Assembly: GCA_937888775.1 (NCBI GenBank)
Contig: CALAQT010000088.1
Location: 1-16,311, forward strand
Source: an uncultured Actinomycetes bacterium
Lineage (GTDB): Bacteria > Actinomycetota > Thermoleophilia > Solirubrobacterales > Solirubrobacteraceae
Direction: 5' to 3'
Length of the DNA stretch: 16,311 nt
The notes under the pieces were generated by a model. It saw nothing but the letters and a program-made list of their open reading frames with translations, was not told the DNA's origin and made no database searches. Of this stretch, positions 6,328 to 14,500 are shown in pieces. Position 1 is the first letter of the stretch. Every line of letters begins with the position of its first letter. The position numbers were made by a program, and so were the translations under genes.

Positions 6328-7560
6328 TCATGGACGTCCGGCGGCTTCAAGGACGCTCCCATACTCAGCTGTTATCCGCGACCGGCGCATTGCGCGTCTG
6401 CGTCCATCGGCGATCTCCCGCACGTACACAGCACGCGTCACGTTGCCGTCTCGATGTCCGAGCAGGAAGGCAACCTCGTCGATGGACTCGCCGGCGAGGA
6501 GTGCCCGGCTTGCGACGGTATGCCGAAATGAATGCATCGACGGGACCGTCCCGCGGGGGACTCGCCTCGGGTTGCCTTGCTCGTCGCATTCGTGGAGGAT
6601 CGGAAACGTTGGGCGACCGAGCTCGTCTCGCGCGCGTGCCTGGGCGGCCCTGAGCGAGCGAGCGACGTTGCGCTGGCCGATCGGGCGCCCGCTACGGGTG
6701 GCGAACACGAAGTCAGCGGGGCTGGTGCGCTGGCTGGCTTTGCGGTGACGGGCGAGCAGGACCGCTAGCTCGCGCGGGATCGGCACGGTGCGGGCGGAGC
6801 CCGCCGTCTTGCTTGGCGCCCGCATCCCTTTGCGGTCCACCTGCCAGCTGAACTCGACCTCTGCATCCTCGACATCGGCGATCCGCACGTCGGCCCACGT
6901 CAGCCCACACAGCTCCGACACGCGCGCGCCGGTCAACGCGGCGACCGTGAAGATCGCCCTGAAAGGCTCGGCTGCGGCAGCAATGGTCTGCTCGAGTTGC
7001 GCTCCTTCGAAGATGGGGTGGCGCTGGCCGTGCGCGAGCTTCGGCCGCTCGGAGGCGAGCATCATCGCCGTGGGGGTTGTTCCAGCCCAGCCGAGGCGCC
7101 GAGCAGCGTACTTGCAGATACGCGCCGTGACTCCGAGGACGACCGCGATCGTAGCCTCGCTCTTGCCTCCCGCGCGCATCTCGCGCACGAGCGTCGCCAG
7201 GTCCTCCGCGTCGATGCCATCCAGGCGCCTGGTGCCGTAGCGAGGGCGCAGGTGTCGGTTGACCGCGTTGCGGTATCCGGCCTGCGTCGATGCGCGCAGG
7301 TCGGCCACCGGCCCGCCGAGCCAGCGATCAGCTGCCTCGGCGAAACCGATGCGCGGGTTCGCGGCCAGGCGCTCGCCGCCGGCGCGGCTGGAAAGCAGCG
7401 CGCCTCGCAACGCGCGTGCGGCCGTGATGCCTCCGTCGACGGTTCGCCAGCGCTGGACGCCGCGACCGTCCTTCAGGCCGACCTCGAACACGCCGGTCGG
7501 GCGCCGGTAGATGTTGCGCTCGACGCGTACGCGTCGAGCAGTAGCGTTCGCCTTGCTCAT
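6328..7560 (-). CDS. Tyrosine recombinase / phage-type integrase
   Basis: This 410-residue site-specific recombinase catalyses integration and excision of a mobile element. It has an N-terminal arm-binding-like region (about 1-65), a core-binding SAM-like domain (about 72-165, FAEAADRW to KYAARRLGWAGTTP) and a C-terminal catalytic domain. The full catalytic set is visible: Arg213 in TGARVSELCGLTW, Lys251 in the beta-hairpin, His343 and Arg346 in HSFRHT, His369 in LGHRD and the nucleophile Tyr379. The ATG at 7560 has a strong AGGAGGT site at 7569-7575 with good spacing. It lies between the 3' end of an intact tRNA-Thr and the HTH gene, the usual layout of an element inserted at a tRNA 3' end. 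The gene appears complete and probably active. Confidence 0.95.
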   Translation of the reverse strand: MSKANATARRVRVERNIYRRPTGVFEVGLKDGRGVQRWRTVDGGITAARALRGALLSSRAGGERLAANPRIGFAEAADRWLGGPVADLRASTQAGYRNAVNRHLRPRYGTRRLDGIDAEDLATLVREMRAGGKSEATIAVVLGVTARICKYAARRLGWAGTTPTAMMLASERPKLAHGQRHPIFEGAQLEQTIAAAAEPFRAIFTVAALTGARVSELCGLTWADVRIADVEDAEVEFSWQVDRKGMRAPSKTAGSARTVPIPRELAVLLARHRKASQRTSPADFVFATRSGRPIGQRNVARSLRAAQARARDELGRPTFPILHECDEQGNPRRVPRGTVPSMHSFRHTVASRALLAGESIDEVAFLLGHRDGNVTRAVYVREIADGRRRAMRRSRITAEYGSVLEAAGRP

Positions 7561-7918
7561 GGAGATACACCTCCTGGGCCACGCCCCCGGCTGTTAGAGC
7601 AGCGCGGGGGCACTTTTGTATGTGGAGAGGATTCTAGATGCTGACGTGCGGGACCGGGTGTCGACTCCCCGCCACGGGCCCGCCGCGCGACCGGGAACCG
7701 GTGGCTTCGTCGCCCATGCCGCTGCGTGAACATCGAGACAGCCCGCGGCGCTCATGAGCCACGACCTGCGGCACTCCCGCGCCCCATGGCCGGCAAGGCA
7801 ACCGCTGATGGCCGACGGCGCGCACAGGCTTCCATGACGCTTCCACACAGGCCCTGCAGTCGGCTGCGAGCTCGCCGTCATCCACCTCCGGAGCCCGTGT
7901 CTGCGGGCGCTTCGTCCA
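7561..7918. other. Non-coding gap between integrase and tRNA-Thr
   Basis: The 358 bases between the integrase start and the tRNA-Thr 3' end have no supported gene. By position this is where the attachment site and recombinase arm sites of the element would lie. The integrase Shine-Dalgarno sequence is at 7569-7575. A weak T-arm-like string at about 7654-7675 is too degenerate to call. Confidence 0.4.
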
Positions 7919-7991
<73 letters not shown>

Positions 7992-8045
7992 GTGCGCGAG
8001 AGCGCACTGTACCGCGCCACGCCCCCCGGCGTGGACCCTGGCCCC

Positions 8046-8264
8046 CTACCGAATCCCCTCCAGCAGTTCCGCCGGCGAAGCCAAGTCCAACCCCCGCGCC
8101 AGAACCACGATCGTCTCCAGCCGAGGCGAGCGCTTGCGCCGCTCCAGCAGACTGATCTCCGTCCTGTGCAGGTCGCAGATGTCCGCCAGCGCCTCCTGGG
8201 ACAGCCCCGCGCGATCGCGATGCTCGCGAAGGTTCGCAGCGAACTGCGTGCGGACGTTCTCCAT
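8046..8264 (-). CDS. XRE-family HTH transcriptional regulator (small)
   Basis: This 72-residue protein consists almost only of a Cro/C1-type helix-turn-helix domain. Residues 5-62 give FAANLREHRDRAGLSQEALA, ICDLHRTEISLLERRKRSPR and LETIVVLARGLD, with the classic LSQEALA and SLLERRKR motifs. It likely binds DNA as a dimer to repress or activate a nearby promoter; the target is unknown. The frame stays open upstream to 8492, but the ATG at 8264 starts just before the conserved domain and gives the usual length for this class. The Shine-Dalgarno sequence is weak. It sits between tRNA-Thr and a USP-like gene, all on the minus strand, and need not belong to the integrase element because the tRNA separates them. 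Confidence 0.88.
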   Translation of the reverse strand: MENVRTQFAANLREHRDRAGLSQEALADICDLHRTEISLLERRKRSPRLETIVVLARGLDLASPAELLEGIR

Positions 8265-8544
8265 GTGGGCGCACTCTCGCCGTGCGCAGACGAAAGTTCC
8301 ACAGACAGCTGTCGTCCGCCCGCTGCGCGCCGGGCGTGTGGATCGGGAGCCCACCCGGACCGCCGCCTGCCGGCCGCGCCGTCCCGTGGATAGGAACAGA
8401 ACCCTATCGTGATGACAACTGTCACGTAGCCCGCGTTGGCCTCTCGTGCAGTCCGCGCCAACGCGCCGCCGGTCGCCGGTCGCCGCGTTCAAGGGCGCCG
8501 AGCGCGCAATCGCCGCCCCCCCGACCCCCCGGCCCGCCGACCCC
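8265..8544. other. Gap upstream of the XRE gene
   Basis: These 280 bases lie between the XRE start and the stop of the USP-like gene, both on the minus strand. An open frame runs in phase with the XRE gene, but its arginine- and cysteine-rich translation has no recognisable domain, so I treat it as non-coding. The XRE promoter should be here. I cannot point to clear elements. Confidence 0.4.
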
Positions 8545-8997
8545 CTACGAGTCCGCCGGCGTAACCGTCGTCACCGGCAGCCCCAGCCCCGAGATCTTGC
8601 TCGGCAGATCCAGGTGCAGCCACTTCGACAGCCTCGGTGAGAGCGTCGAGATGATCACCTCGTCGAAGCCGCGCACGTTCACCGCGTCCTCCACCGCCAT
8701 GTGCGGGTCCGTGCTCCCGATGATGCCCTCCACCTTCGACCCCGCCGCCGTCGTCAGCCGCGGCAGCGCGTCATCGATCACCGCCTGCGCCTCGCGCTTG
8801 TCCTGGTCCTCCGGGTCCACCACGCGATGCAGCCCATGCGCCGCGTTCGGCACCAGCAGCGTGAACGTCGTCGGCCCGCGCGATGCGCGCTCCCGCACCG
8901 CGTCCAGCAGCGGCTGCGTCGCAGCCGTCTTGTGAGCCACCACCAGCACCCTCGCCGGCGCAGCTCCTCCAGCGGGAACCTCCGAGGCCTCCATCAT
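8545..8997 (-). CDS. Universal-stress-like (USP-fold) protein
   Basis: This 150-residue cytosolic protein looks like a single HUP/USP-like domain. It has a first beta strand RVLVVAHKTAAT, a strand TTFTLLVPNAAH, a long helix with KREAQAVIDDALP, a strand VEGIIGSTDPHMAVEDAV, and the closing part FDEVIISTLSPRLSKWLHLDL with GLPVTTVTP. Similar proteins occur widely in actinobacteria without a tested function. The G-2x-G-9x-G(S/T) ATP-binding motif of canonical USPs is not evident, so ATP binding is uncertain. Two adjacent ATG codons (8997 and 8994) follow a GGAGGA site, and the second has the better spacing. Upstream ORF extension to 9048 is unlikely. It is divergent from the PH-like gene. Confidence 0.8.
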   Translation of the reverse strand: MMEASEVPAGGAAPARVLVVAHKTAATQPLLDAVRERASRGPTTFTLLVPNAAHGLHRVVDPEDQDKREAQAVIDDALPRLTTAAGSKVEGIIGSTDPHMAVEDAVNVRGFDEVIISTLSPRLSKWLHLDLPSKISGLGLPVTTVTPADS

Positions 8998-9131
8998 CGC
9001 TCCTCCTTCTCGCTCGCGCATTCGCTTCCGCCCACATGCCCCCAGCACCCGGGCCTGAATCCCGTTTCTACTCCTCTCGCCCCACCATTGCCACCCGCGC
9101 CCGCACAGCCGCCCGCAGCTACTGTCTCCTC

Positions 9132-9476
9132 GTGCGCATCCTCCTCACCCCCGGCACCCTCGAGGTGCGCCTCGCCCGCTGGCAGAAGATCCTGGGCCTC
9201 ATGCGCAACATCACCATCCCGCGCGACCACATCGACGACGTCCAAGTCGTCGATGACCCCGTCCGCGAGGCGATGGCCACGGGCCTGAAGGCCGGCCTGC
9301 GAATCCCCTGGCTCTACTACGCCTGCCGCACCATCAAGCTCGACCAGGCATTCGTCGTGCGCCGCAACGTCCCCGGCCTCTCCATCTCCGTCCACGACCA
9401 CGGCGCCCTCACGCGCGTGCTCCTAAGCACGCCCGAAGCCCGCCTGCTCGCCCAGCGCCTCGCCGACGGCTCCTGA
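9132..9476 (+). CDS. Bacterial PH-domain-like protein
   Basis: This is a protein of about 114 residues with the look of a bacterial PH-like domain. It starts with strands RILLTPGTLEVRLARWQKILG and MRNITIPRDHIDDVQVVDDP, then shows a central GLKAGLRIPWLYYACRTIKL and a last helix TRVLLSTPEARLLAQRLA that closes the fold. Such small proteins are common in actinobacteria and their role is not known. I chose the GTG at 9132 because homology-like sequence begins there and it fits the gap to the divergent USP-like gene. An ATG at 9036 in the same frame would add a low-complexity leader that overlaps nothing conserved. No Shine-Dalgarno sequence is visible, so the transcript may be leaderless. It converges on the ABC operon. 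Confidence 0.78.
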   Translation: MRILLTPGTLEVRLARWQKILGLMRNITIPRDHIDDVQVVDDPVREAMATGLKAGLRIPWLYYACRTIKLDQAFVVRRNVPGLSISVHDHGALTRVLLSTPEARLLAQRLADGS

Positions 9477-9543
9477 CGCCCCGCACACACCCGCGCCCGC
9501 GACCCCAGAGGACTCGCCGCGGGGCACCGCCCGCCATCCCCTC

Positions 9544-10359
9544 CTAAGCCGAGCGTTCAGCGTTCCGGAGCCCCGTCAGCGCCCACACGCCGAACAGCAG
9601 GATCAGCCCCACCGCGCACGCGTATGCCAGCGCCGTGTGGCTGTGCACGCCCGAGATCAGGCCGCGCCCCGCCTCCAGGAACGCCGTCGCCGGGTTCACG
9701 CTTGCCACCGCGTGGATCCAGCCCTTCAGGAAAGCCAGCGGCACATACACGGGCGCCAGGAAGATGATCAGGAACACCGGCGTCTGCATCAGCGGGCCCG
9801 CCTGGATCGAGCGGAAGCGGAACGCCACGCCCGCCGCCCAGCCGTAGCCCACGAGCACCAGCAGCGCCGCCAACCCGTAGAGGCCGAACACGTCCACGCC
9901 GTTGCCCGTGATCCGCATCCCCGTCGCCAGCGCCACCGCCGTGATCAGGCTCAGCGTGATCGCCGCGCGCGTCAGCGCCACCATCGCGTAGCCCAGCGCG
10001 ATCCCGCGCCTGTCCTCCGCCGCCAGCATCAGCCGCCGCGCGAAGCCGCTCTCGAAGTCGAACGCCAGCGAGAAGCCCGTGAACAGCCCCGCGAACATCG
10101 CCGACTGGCACAGCACGAACACGAACTGGAACGCCGTGTAGCCCGCCGGGAACGTGAAGCCCGGGATCGAGCCCAGCGCCGAGAGCCCTCCCGCGAAGCT
10201 CGCCAGGAACACCAGCGGGAACACCAGCGAGGGCACGAACAGATCCGGCCTGCGCACATACGTGTGCAGGCTCCGCCACGCAATCGTCCACGCCACGCGC
10301 CAGATGCTGCCGCCGCGCGTCGCCGCGCCGCCAGTGCCCATGTCGGCCTCGCTGCTCAT
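9544..10359 (-). CDS. ABC-2 type transporter permease, second subunit
   Basis: This 271-residue membrane protein of the ABC-2 (DrrB-like) group forms the export channel together with the permease encoded just upstream. A short cytosolic N-terminus leads to six hydrophobic segments: LFVPSLVFPLVFLASFAGG, a stretch around FQFVFVLCQSAMFAGLFTG, LTRAAITLSLITAVALATG, LYGLAALLVLVGYGWAAG, TPVFLIIFLAPVYVPL and a last LAYACAVGLILLFGVWAL. The cytosolic loop FESGFARRLMLA is the usual ABC-2 coupling motif. The ATG at 10359 overlaps the stop of the upstream permease as ATGA, a sign of translational coupling, so the longer open frame to 10518 is not the gene. It is the last gene of a three-gene operon. Confidence 0.92.
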   Translation of the reverse strand: MSSEADMGTGGAATRGGSIWRVAWTIAWRSLHTYVRRPDLFVPSLVFPLVFLASFAGGLSALGSIPGFTFPAGYTAFQFVFVLCQSAMFAGLFTGFSLAFDFESGFARRLMLAAEDRRGIALGYAMVALTRAAITLSLITAVALATGMRITGNGVDVFGLYGLAALLVLVGYGWAAGVAFRFRSIQAGPLMQTPVFLIIFLAPVYVPLAFLKGWIHAVASVNPATAFLEAGRGLISGVHSHTALAYACAVGLILLFGVWALTGLRNAERSA

Positions 10360-11162
10360 GTCCTCTGCAACCTCGTCCGCAGCGCCCACGAAACCGCCAG
10401 CAGCGACACGAGCGTCAGCCCGATCGCAACCGCGAAGCCGCGCAGCAGCGCCGTGCCGTCCCAGCCCACGATGTACAGGCTGCGGAACGCCTCGATCAGG
10501 TAGCTGATCGGGTTCCACGTCGCCACCGTGTGGAACCAGCCCGTGCGCAGCAGGTTGCGCGGCAGGTTGCTCGAGGACAGGAAGATGAACACGAAGAACA
10601 GCGGGAACAGGCCCTGTACCGCCTCGCCCGAGCCCGTGCGCAGCGCCGCCGCGCAGCCCAGCGCGCCGAAGCCCACAGCCGTCAGCGCGCCCAGCACCAG
10701 GATCACCAGCGCCCCCCCGAAGCCCGCGTCCAGGTGCGCGCCCGCGACCAGGCTCATCACGACATACACAGCCGACTGCAGCACGCCGATGCCCGCCACT
10801 CCCACGAGCAGGCCGCCGATCAGCGACACCCTGCGCAGCGGAGTCAGCGCCAGGCGGTTGAAGAAGCCGCTCTCGATGTCCTCCGCCAGGTTCGTGCCCG
10901 TGTTGATCAGCGCGAACATGCCGCCCTGGATGAACGCAACCGCGATCGCGAACGACACGTAGCTGCTCGTCGGGAAGCCCGGCAGTTTCGTCGCCGCCTT
11001 CAGCCCGCTCGCGTTCACCGCCAGCAGGATCAGCGGGAAGAAGATGATCGGGAACAGCTGGAAGGGCTGGCGCAGCGTCTTCAGCATCGAGCGCCTCGCC
11101 AGCACGCCCACCTGTGCCGAGAGCGTCCCGCTCACCCGCTCACCCGTCCGCGCTCTCGCCAT
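10356..11162 (-). CDS. ABC-2 type transporter permease, first subunit (DrrB-like)
   Basis: This 268-residue membrane protein of the ABC-2 family has six transmembrane segments, among them LFPIIFFPLILLAVNASGL, FAIAVAFIQGGMFALINTG, VSLIGGLLVGVAGIGVLQSAV and LFPLFFVFIFLSSSNLP. The coupling loop between the second and third reads DIESGFFNRLALTPLRR, typical for DrrB-type exporters. I chose the ATG at 11162 because GGAGGA precedes it at close to ideal spacing. It overlaps the end of the ATPase gene by 23 bases. A GTG at 11135, four bases past the ATPase stop, is the alternative. It differs clearly in sequence from the next permease, so the transporter is likely a heterodimer of two half-channels with one ATPase type. 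Confidence 0.92.
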   Translation of the reverse strand: MARARTGERVSGTLSAQVGVLARRSMLKTLRQPFQLFPIIFFPLILLAVNASGLKAATKLPGFPTSSYVSFAIAVAFIQGGMFALINTGTNLAEDIESGFFNRLALTPLRRVSLIGGLLVGVAGIGVLQSAVYVVMSLVAGAHLDAGFGGALVILVLGALTAVGFGALGCAAALRTGSGEAVQGLFPLFFVFIFLSSSNLPRNLLRTGWFHTVATWNPISYLIEAFRSLYIVGWDGTALLRGFAVAIGLTLVSLLAVSWALRTRLQRT

Positions 11163-12147
11163 CCCCATCCTCCGCGCCGCCATCCGCAGCGCCCTCCAGC
11201 GACCTGCCCGTCTTCGCCAGGAACACGTCGTCGAGCGTCGGCGTGTGCAGGCGCAGGTCCGCGATCGGAACGCCCTCCGCGTCCAGCGTGCGCACGATCT
11301 CAGCCAGGTCGCCCACGCCCTCCGGCAGGCGCGCGGCCACGCCGTTGGGCGACGCCGCAGCGGGCTCGCCGAAGCGGTGCAGCACCGCCTCCAAGCGCTC
11401 GCGGTCGCCGGGGTCCTGCGGGATCGCCTCCACGCTCGGGCGCCCAATCGCCGCCTTCAGCTCCGCCGGCGTGCCCTCCGCCACGATCTTGCCGCGGTCG
11501 ATGATGCCCACGCGGTCCGCCAGCACGTCCGCCTCCTCCAGGTACTGCGTCGTCAGGAACACCGTCACGCCGTCGTTCGCCAGGCGGCGCACCTCATCCC
11601 ACAGTGCCGCGCGGCTCTGCGGATCCAGGCCCGTCGTGGGCTCATCCAGGAACAGCAGCCGCGGCCCGTGCACGAGCGCCAAGCCCAGGTCCAGTCTGCG
11701 CTTCATGCCGCCCGAGTAGCCGCCCACCTTGCGGTCCGCAGCGTCCGTCAGCCCCACGCGCTCCAGCAGCTCCGTCCCGCGCGCCGCGCGGTCCGCCTTG
11801 CCCAGCCCGTGCAGCGCGCTCTGCAGGCGCATGTGCTCGCGCCCCGTCAGGAACGGGTCCAGCGCCGACTCCTGCAGCGATGCGCCGATCGCGCGGCGCA
11901 CCTCCGCGCCCTGGTGCACCACGTCCAGGCCTGCCACCAGCGCCCTGCCCGACGTGGGGGGCAGCAGCGTCGTGAGCACCAGCACCGTCGTCGACTTGCC
12001 CGCTCCGTTCGGGCCCAGGAAGCCGTAGATCTCGCCCGGCGCAACACGCAGGTCGATCCCGTCCACCGCGCGCACGCCGCCCTTGAAGTCGCGCACCAGG
12101 CCCTCGACCTCGATGCCGTTCTCGTCCCTGCACGCCGCCTCGCTCAC
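11140..12147 (-). CDS. ABC transporter ATP-binding protein, DrrA type
   Basis: This 335-residue ATPase powers the two downstream permeases. It has Walker A GPNGAGKS (45-52), Q-loop Gln92, signature YSGGM (144-148), Walker B LLFLDEP (164-170) and the D-loop GLDPQ. The switch position reads TTQYLEEAD with Gln201 where many ABC proteins have His, as is usual in the DrrA group. The C-terminal extension ends in LHTPTLDDVFLAKTGR, the mark of daunorubicin-resistance-type ATPases, so export of a lipophilic drug or lipid is the likely job, but the substrate is unknown. It starts at a GTG (12147) behind a GGAGAAGG site. The acidic, glycine-rich tail overlaps the start of the first permease gene. It is the first gene of the operon. 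Confidence 0.95.
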   Translation of the reverse strand: MSEAACRDENGIEVEGLVRDFKGGVRAVDGIDLRVAPGEIYGFLGPNGAGKSTTVLVLTTLLPPTSGRALVAGLDVVHQGAEVRRAIGASLQESALDPFLTGREHMRLQSALHGLGKADRAARGTELLERVGLTDAADRKVGGYSGGMKRRLDLGLALVHGPRLLFLDEPTTGLDPQSRAALWDEVRRLANDGVTVFLTTQYLEEADVLADRVGIIDRGKIVAEGTPAELKAAIGRPSVEAIPQDPGDRERLEAVLHRFGEPAAASPNGVAARLPEGVGDLAEIVRTLDAEGVPIADLRLHTPTLDDVFLAKTGRSLEGAADGGAEDGDGESADG

Positions 12148-12306
12148 GAGCCTTCTCCCGGCTGACCTGCGGTCGTCGGGGAGCCGGGGCGGGGGAGGGG
12201 GGCCGTCATCGGTCCCCGTGATAGCAGCGTCCCCGCGTCTCTCGGCGTCGCTCCGCAGCAGCCCCTCACAGCTGCCGCGGAGCGCGCCTGCGCCCTGCGT
12301 CCTTCG

Positions 12307-13161
12307 CTACGGCGCCACGTGAGCTTTCTTGACGTTGCTCGACGCCGTCTCGGACACCGAGCCCGAGAGCACCGCGGTGTTGTGCCCGGCTTTCGCCGGC
12401 AGGCCCACCTGGAGGTTCACGATCGGGTTGATCAGGAGCGCCAGCGAGCCGCCGCAGCCTTCCGCAGCGGGCGCCGGGAACGAGTTGTCCACGAGCGTGT
12501 TCCCTTCCAGCGTCACGATCGTCGCGCCTTTGTTGAGCACCAGCGTGCCCGCGCTGCCTTCGATCGGCGTGTTCGGCGGCGGCGGCGCCGTCACGCCGCT
12601 CGTCAGGTGCAGGATCACCGGTTCCAGTTCAGATCCCACGTAACAGCTTTCGCCCAGCACCGGGTTGTCCAGTTTGACCCTGATCGGCAACGTCACAGCC
12701 GTGCCTTTGCGGCCCGCCACCAGCGACGGGTTCAGCGTCACCGGGCCCAGCAGTTCCGTCGTCGCTGTCACTTCTCCGCCGATGCCTCCGATGCCCAGCA
12801 GGCCGCCTGGCACCGTCAGCGAGGTTTTCGAGAGCGTGTTGCCGTCAGCCGCCGGCACCAGCACTTCGGACTTGTTCGTCAGGCCGCCCTGGAGCGTGAT
12901 CGTCTTGTTGATCGGCACCGTCTTGTTGCCGATCGTGAATTCGCCGCTCGTGGTCGTCGCGATCACGCACAGCTTCACGCCCTTCACGTGGATCGGGCAG
13001 TCTTTGAACGCCGCGTATTCGGGGTTCGGAGCCTGTTTCGCGAGCGCCGGCGACGCCGCGCAGAGCGCCATCAGCGAGCTCGCCGCGAGCGCCCCTGCCA
13101 GGCGCGTGCGACCGCGGCCAGCTCCCACATGTCGATGCAACCTCTCCAAGACGACCTGCAT
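12307..13161 (-). CDS. Secreted protein of unknown function
   Basis: This 284-residue protein has a Sec signal peptide: a basic N-terminus (RLHRHVGAGRGRTR), a hydrophobic core (LAGALAASSLMALCAA) and an SPALA-type cleavage site near residue 41. The mature part starts with APNPEYAAFKDCP and is rich in glycine, threonine, valine and beta-strand-like stretches (GLLGIGGIGGEVTATTELL). Three well-spaced Cys residues could form disulphides. I do not recognise a named domain; similar exported proteins occur in Solirubrobacterales-type genomes as far as I recall. The ATG at 13161 has an AGGAGGA site seven bases away, so the longer frame to 13440 is excluded. It is divergent from the hydrolase, with a palindromic region between them. 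Confidence 0.85.
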   Translation of the reverse strand: MQVVLERLHRHVGAGRGRTRLAGALAASSLMALCAASPALAKQAPNPEYAAFKDCPIHVKGVKLCVIATTTSGEFTIGNKTVPINKTITLQGGLTNKSEVLVPAADGNTLSKTSLTVPGGLLGIGGIGGEVTATTELLGPVTLNPSLVAGRKGTAVTLPIRVKLDNPVLGESCYVGSELEPVILHLTSGVTAPPPPNTPIEGSAGTLVLNKGATIVTLEGNTLVDNSFPAPAAEGCGGSLALLINPIVNLQVGLPAKAGHNTAVLSGSVSETASSNVKKAHVAP

Positions 13162-13201
13162 GTTTTCTCCTCCTCGTTGGCGACCGGTGATCCCTAGCCA
13201 G

Positions 13202-13238
13202 TTGACAGAAAGGCACATTCTGTACACATCGCTGTCAA
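13202..13238. promoter_or_regulatory. Nested palindrome and face-to-face -35 boxes between divergent genes
   Basis: TTGACAG (13202-13208) and CTGTCAA (13232-13238) form a perfect inverted repeat, each a consensus -35 box pointing towards the other. A second inverted repeat, ACAGAA (13205-13210) and TTCTGT (13218-13223), is nested inside. The region lies between the secreted-protein gene (minus) and the hydrolase gene (plus). The -10 elements are poor, so promoter function is uncertain. The symmetry also fits a regulator binding site. Confidence 0.4.
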
Positions 13239-13318
13239 ATTTCAACCCCCATGACAAGATCCGTCGCAACGCGACCGCACCGCGCCCGCTACGTGCGTAC
13301 GTTAGAACCGCCCGCAGC

Positions 13319-14488
13319 ATGTTCCAGAGGATCCATCCGTCCGTCGCCGTCAACTTCCAGCTCAACCGCTGGCTCGAGCTCGGCGGGGAGCAGCTGCTCG
13401 AGGAGCTGCGCGATGCAGCAACGCGCATCACCGACGCCATCGCCTACACGCGTGAACTCAGCGCGCTCGCGCACGCGCGCGAGGCAGCCGGCGACGTCGC
13501 GGGCGCGGGCGCGCTGTTCATCGGAGCGGAGTTCTTCATGGCGCCCGCCGACGAGCAGCGGCGCGTCCACCGCGAGCGCGGCATCGCGCTGCTGATGGAG
13601 GCCTTCGCGATCGCGCCCGAGCAGTGCGCCGAGGTGCACTTCCGCGGCGGCGCGCTGCCCTGCGTGCGCGTCGCGCCCGCGTGCGAGCCGCTCGGCACCG
13701 TGCTCATCCACGGCGGCTTCGACTCCTACGCCGTCGAGCTCATGCCGTGGGCGTCCAGGCTCGCCGAGCGCGGCTACACCGCAATCGTCTTCGAGGGCCA
13801 CGGCCAGGGCGGCGCGCTCGAGGACCACGGCCTGACGATGGACGAGCGCTGGGATGAGTGCGTGGGCGCCGTGCTCGACCACTACCGCCTGCAGGACGTC
13901 GCGCTGCTGGGCATCTCGCTCGGCGGCGGGCTCGCCGTCCACGCCGCCGCCCGCGAGCCGCGCGTCACGCGCGTGATCTGCGACGACATCTGCTCGGACT
14001 TCCAGGAGGTGCTCCTCGGCCTGCTTCCGCCCGAGCTCGCGCCCGCGCTGCGCGAGCTGCTGCGCGCGGGGGACGCCGCGGCGATCGACGAGCTCATCGC
14101 CGCGCGCGTGCCCGCCGACCCGCAGCTTGCGTGGGCGTTCGCCCGCGGCTGCCACGTCTTCGGCGTGAGCAGCCCCAGCGAGCTGCTCGACGCCTGCGCC
14201 GCGCTGCGCACCCGCGGCGCCTCCGAGCACGTCCGCGCCGACGTGCTCCTGCTGTGCGCCGCCGAGGACCACTACATCCCGCGCAGCCAGCTCGCCGAGC
14301 AGGCCGCCGCGCTCACCAGCGCCGCGTCCGTGACCACCGTCACGCTCACCGCAGCCGACCACGCCGAGCAGCACTGCCACCTCGGCGCGCTCGAGCTCTC
14401 GATCGACCTCGCGCTGGGATGGCTCGCCGACGTCGACCGCCGCCGCCCCCTGCGCGCCGCCGCTTTTCCGTCCGGACCCCGGACCTAG
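13319..14488 (+). CDS. Alpha/beta hydrolase
   Basis: This 389-residue enzyme has a helical N-terminal part of about 120 residues followed by an alpha/beta-hydrolase core. The oxyanion region is LIHGGFDSY (129-137), and the nucleophile elbow GISLGGG places Ser200. The acid is likely Asp317 in CAAEDHYIP. The base is likely His352 (EQHCH; His354 is the alternative). The N-terminal helical domain and the HCHLGA ending resemble FrsA/esterase-like hydrolases acting on small acyl or ester substrates, but the substrate cannot be read from sequence. The ATG at 13319 was chosen because conserved-looking sequence starts there; the open frame continues far upstream across the divergent gene and is a shadow. 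No Shine-Dalgarno sequence is evident. A damaged GNAT-SEC-C gene begins 12 bases after its stop. Confidence 0.88.
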   Translation: MFQRIHPSVAVNFQLNRWLELGGEQLLEELRDAATRITDAIAYTRELSALAHAREAAGDVAGAGALFIGAEFFMAPADEQRRVHRERGIALLMEAFAIAPEQCAEVHFRGGALPCVRVAPACEPLGTVLIHGGFDSYAVELMPWASRLAERGYTAIVFEGHGQGGALEDHGLTMDERWDECVGAVLDHYRLQDVALLGISLGGGLAVHAAAREPRVTRVICDDICSDFQEVLLGLLPPELAPALRELLRAGDAAAIDELIAARVPADPQLAWAFARGCHVFGVSSPSELLDACAALRTRGASEHVRADVLLLCAAEDHYIPRSQLAEQAAALTSAASVTTVTLTAADHAEQHCHLGALELSIDLALGWLADVDRRRPLRAAAFPSGPRT

Positions 14489-14500
14489 ACTTTGGGGCCC

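Noticed and set aside
7654..7675. T-arm-like string on the plus strand between integrase and tRNA-Thr
   Set aside because: It recalls a tmRNA or tRNA 3' end, but the loop has an extra base and no acceptor strand follows. Too degenerate to report as a fragment.
8046..8492. Longer version of the XRE gene starting at 8492
   Set aside because: The extra 76 residues are Arg/Cys-rich without a domain, and the ATG at 8264 gives the normal length for a single-domain regulator.
9478..9525. Inverted repeat GCCCCGC/GCGGGGC between the convergent PH-like gene and ABC operon
   Set aside because: Only seven base pairs with a 34-base spacer in very GC-rich DNA; easily expected by chance. Not convincing as a shared terminator.
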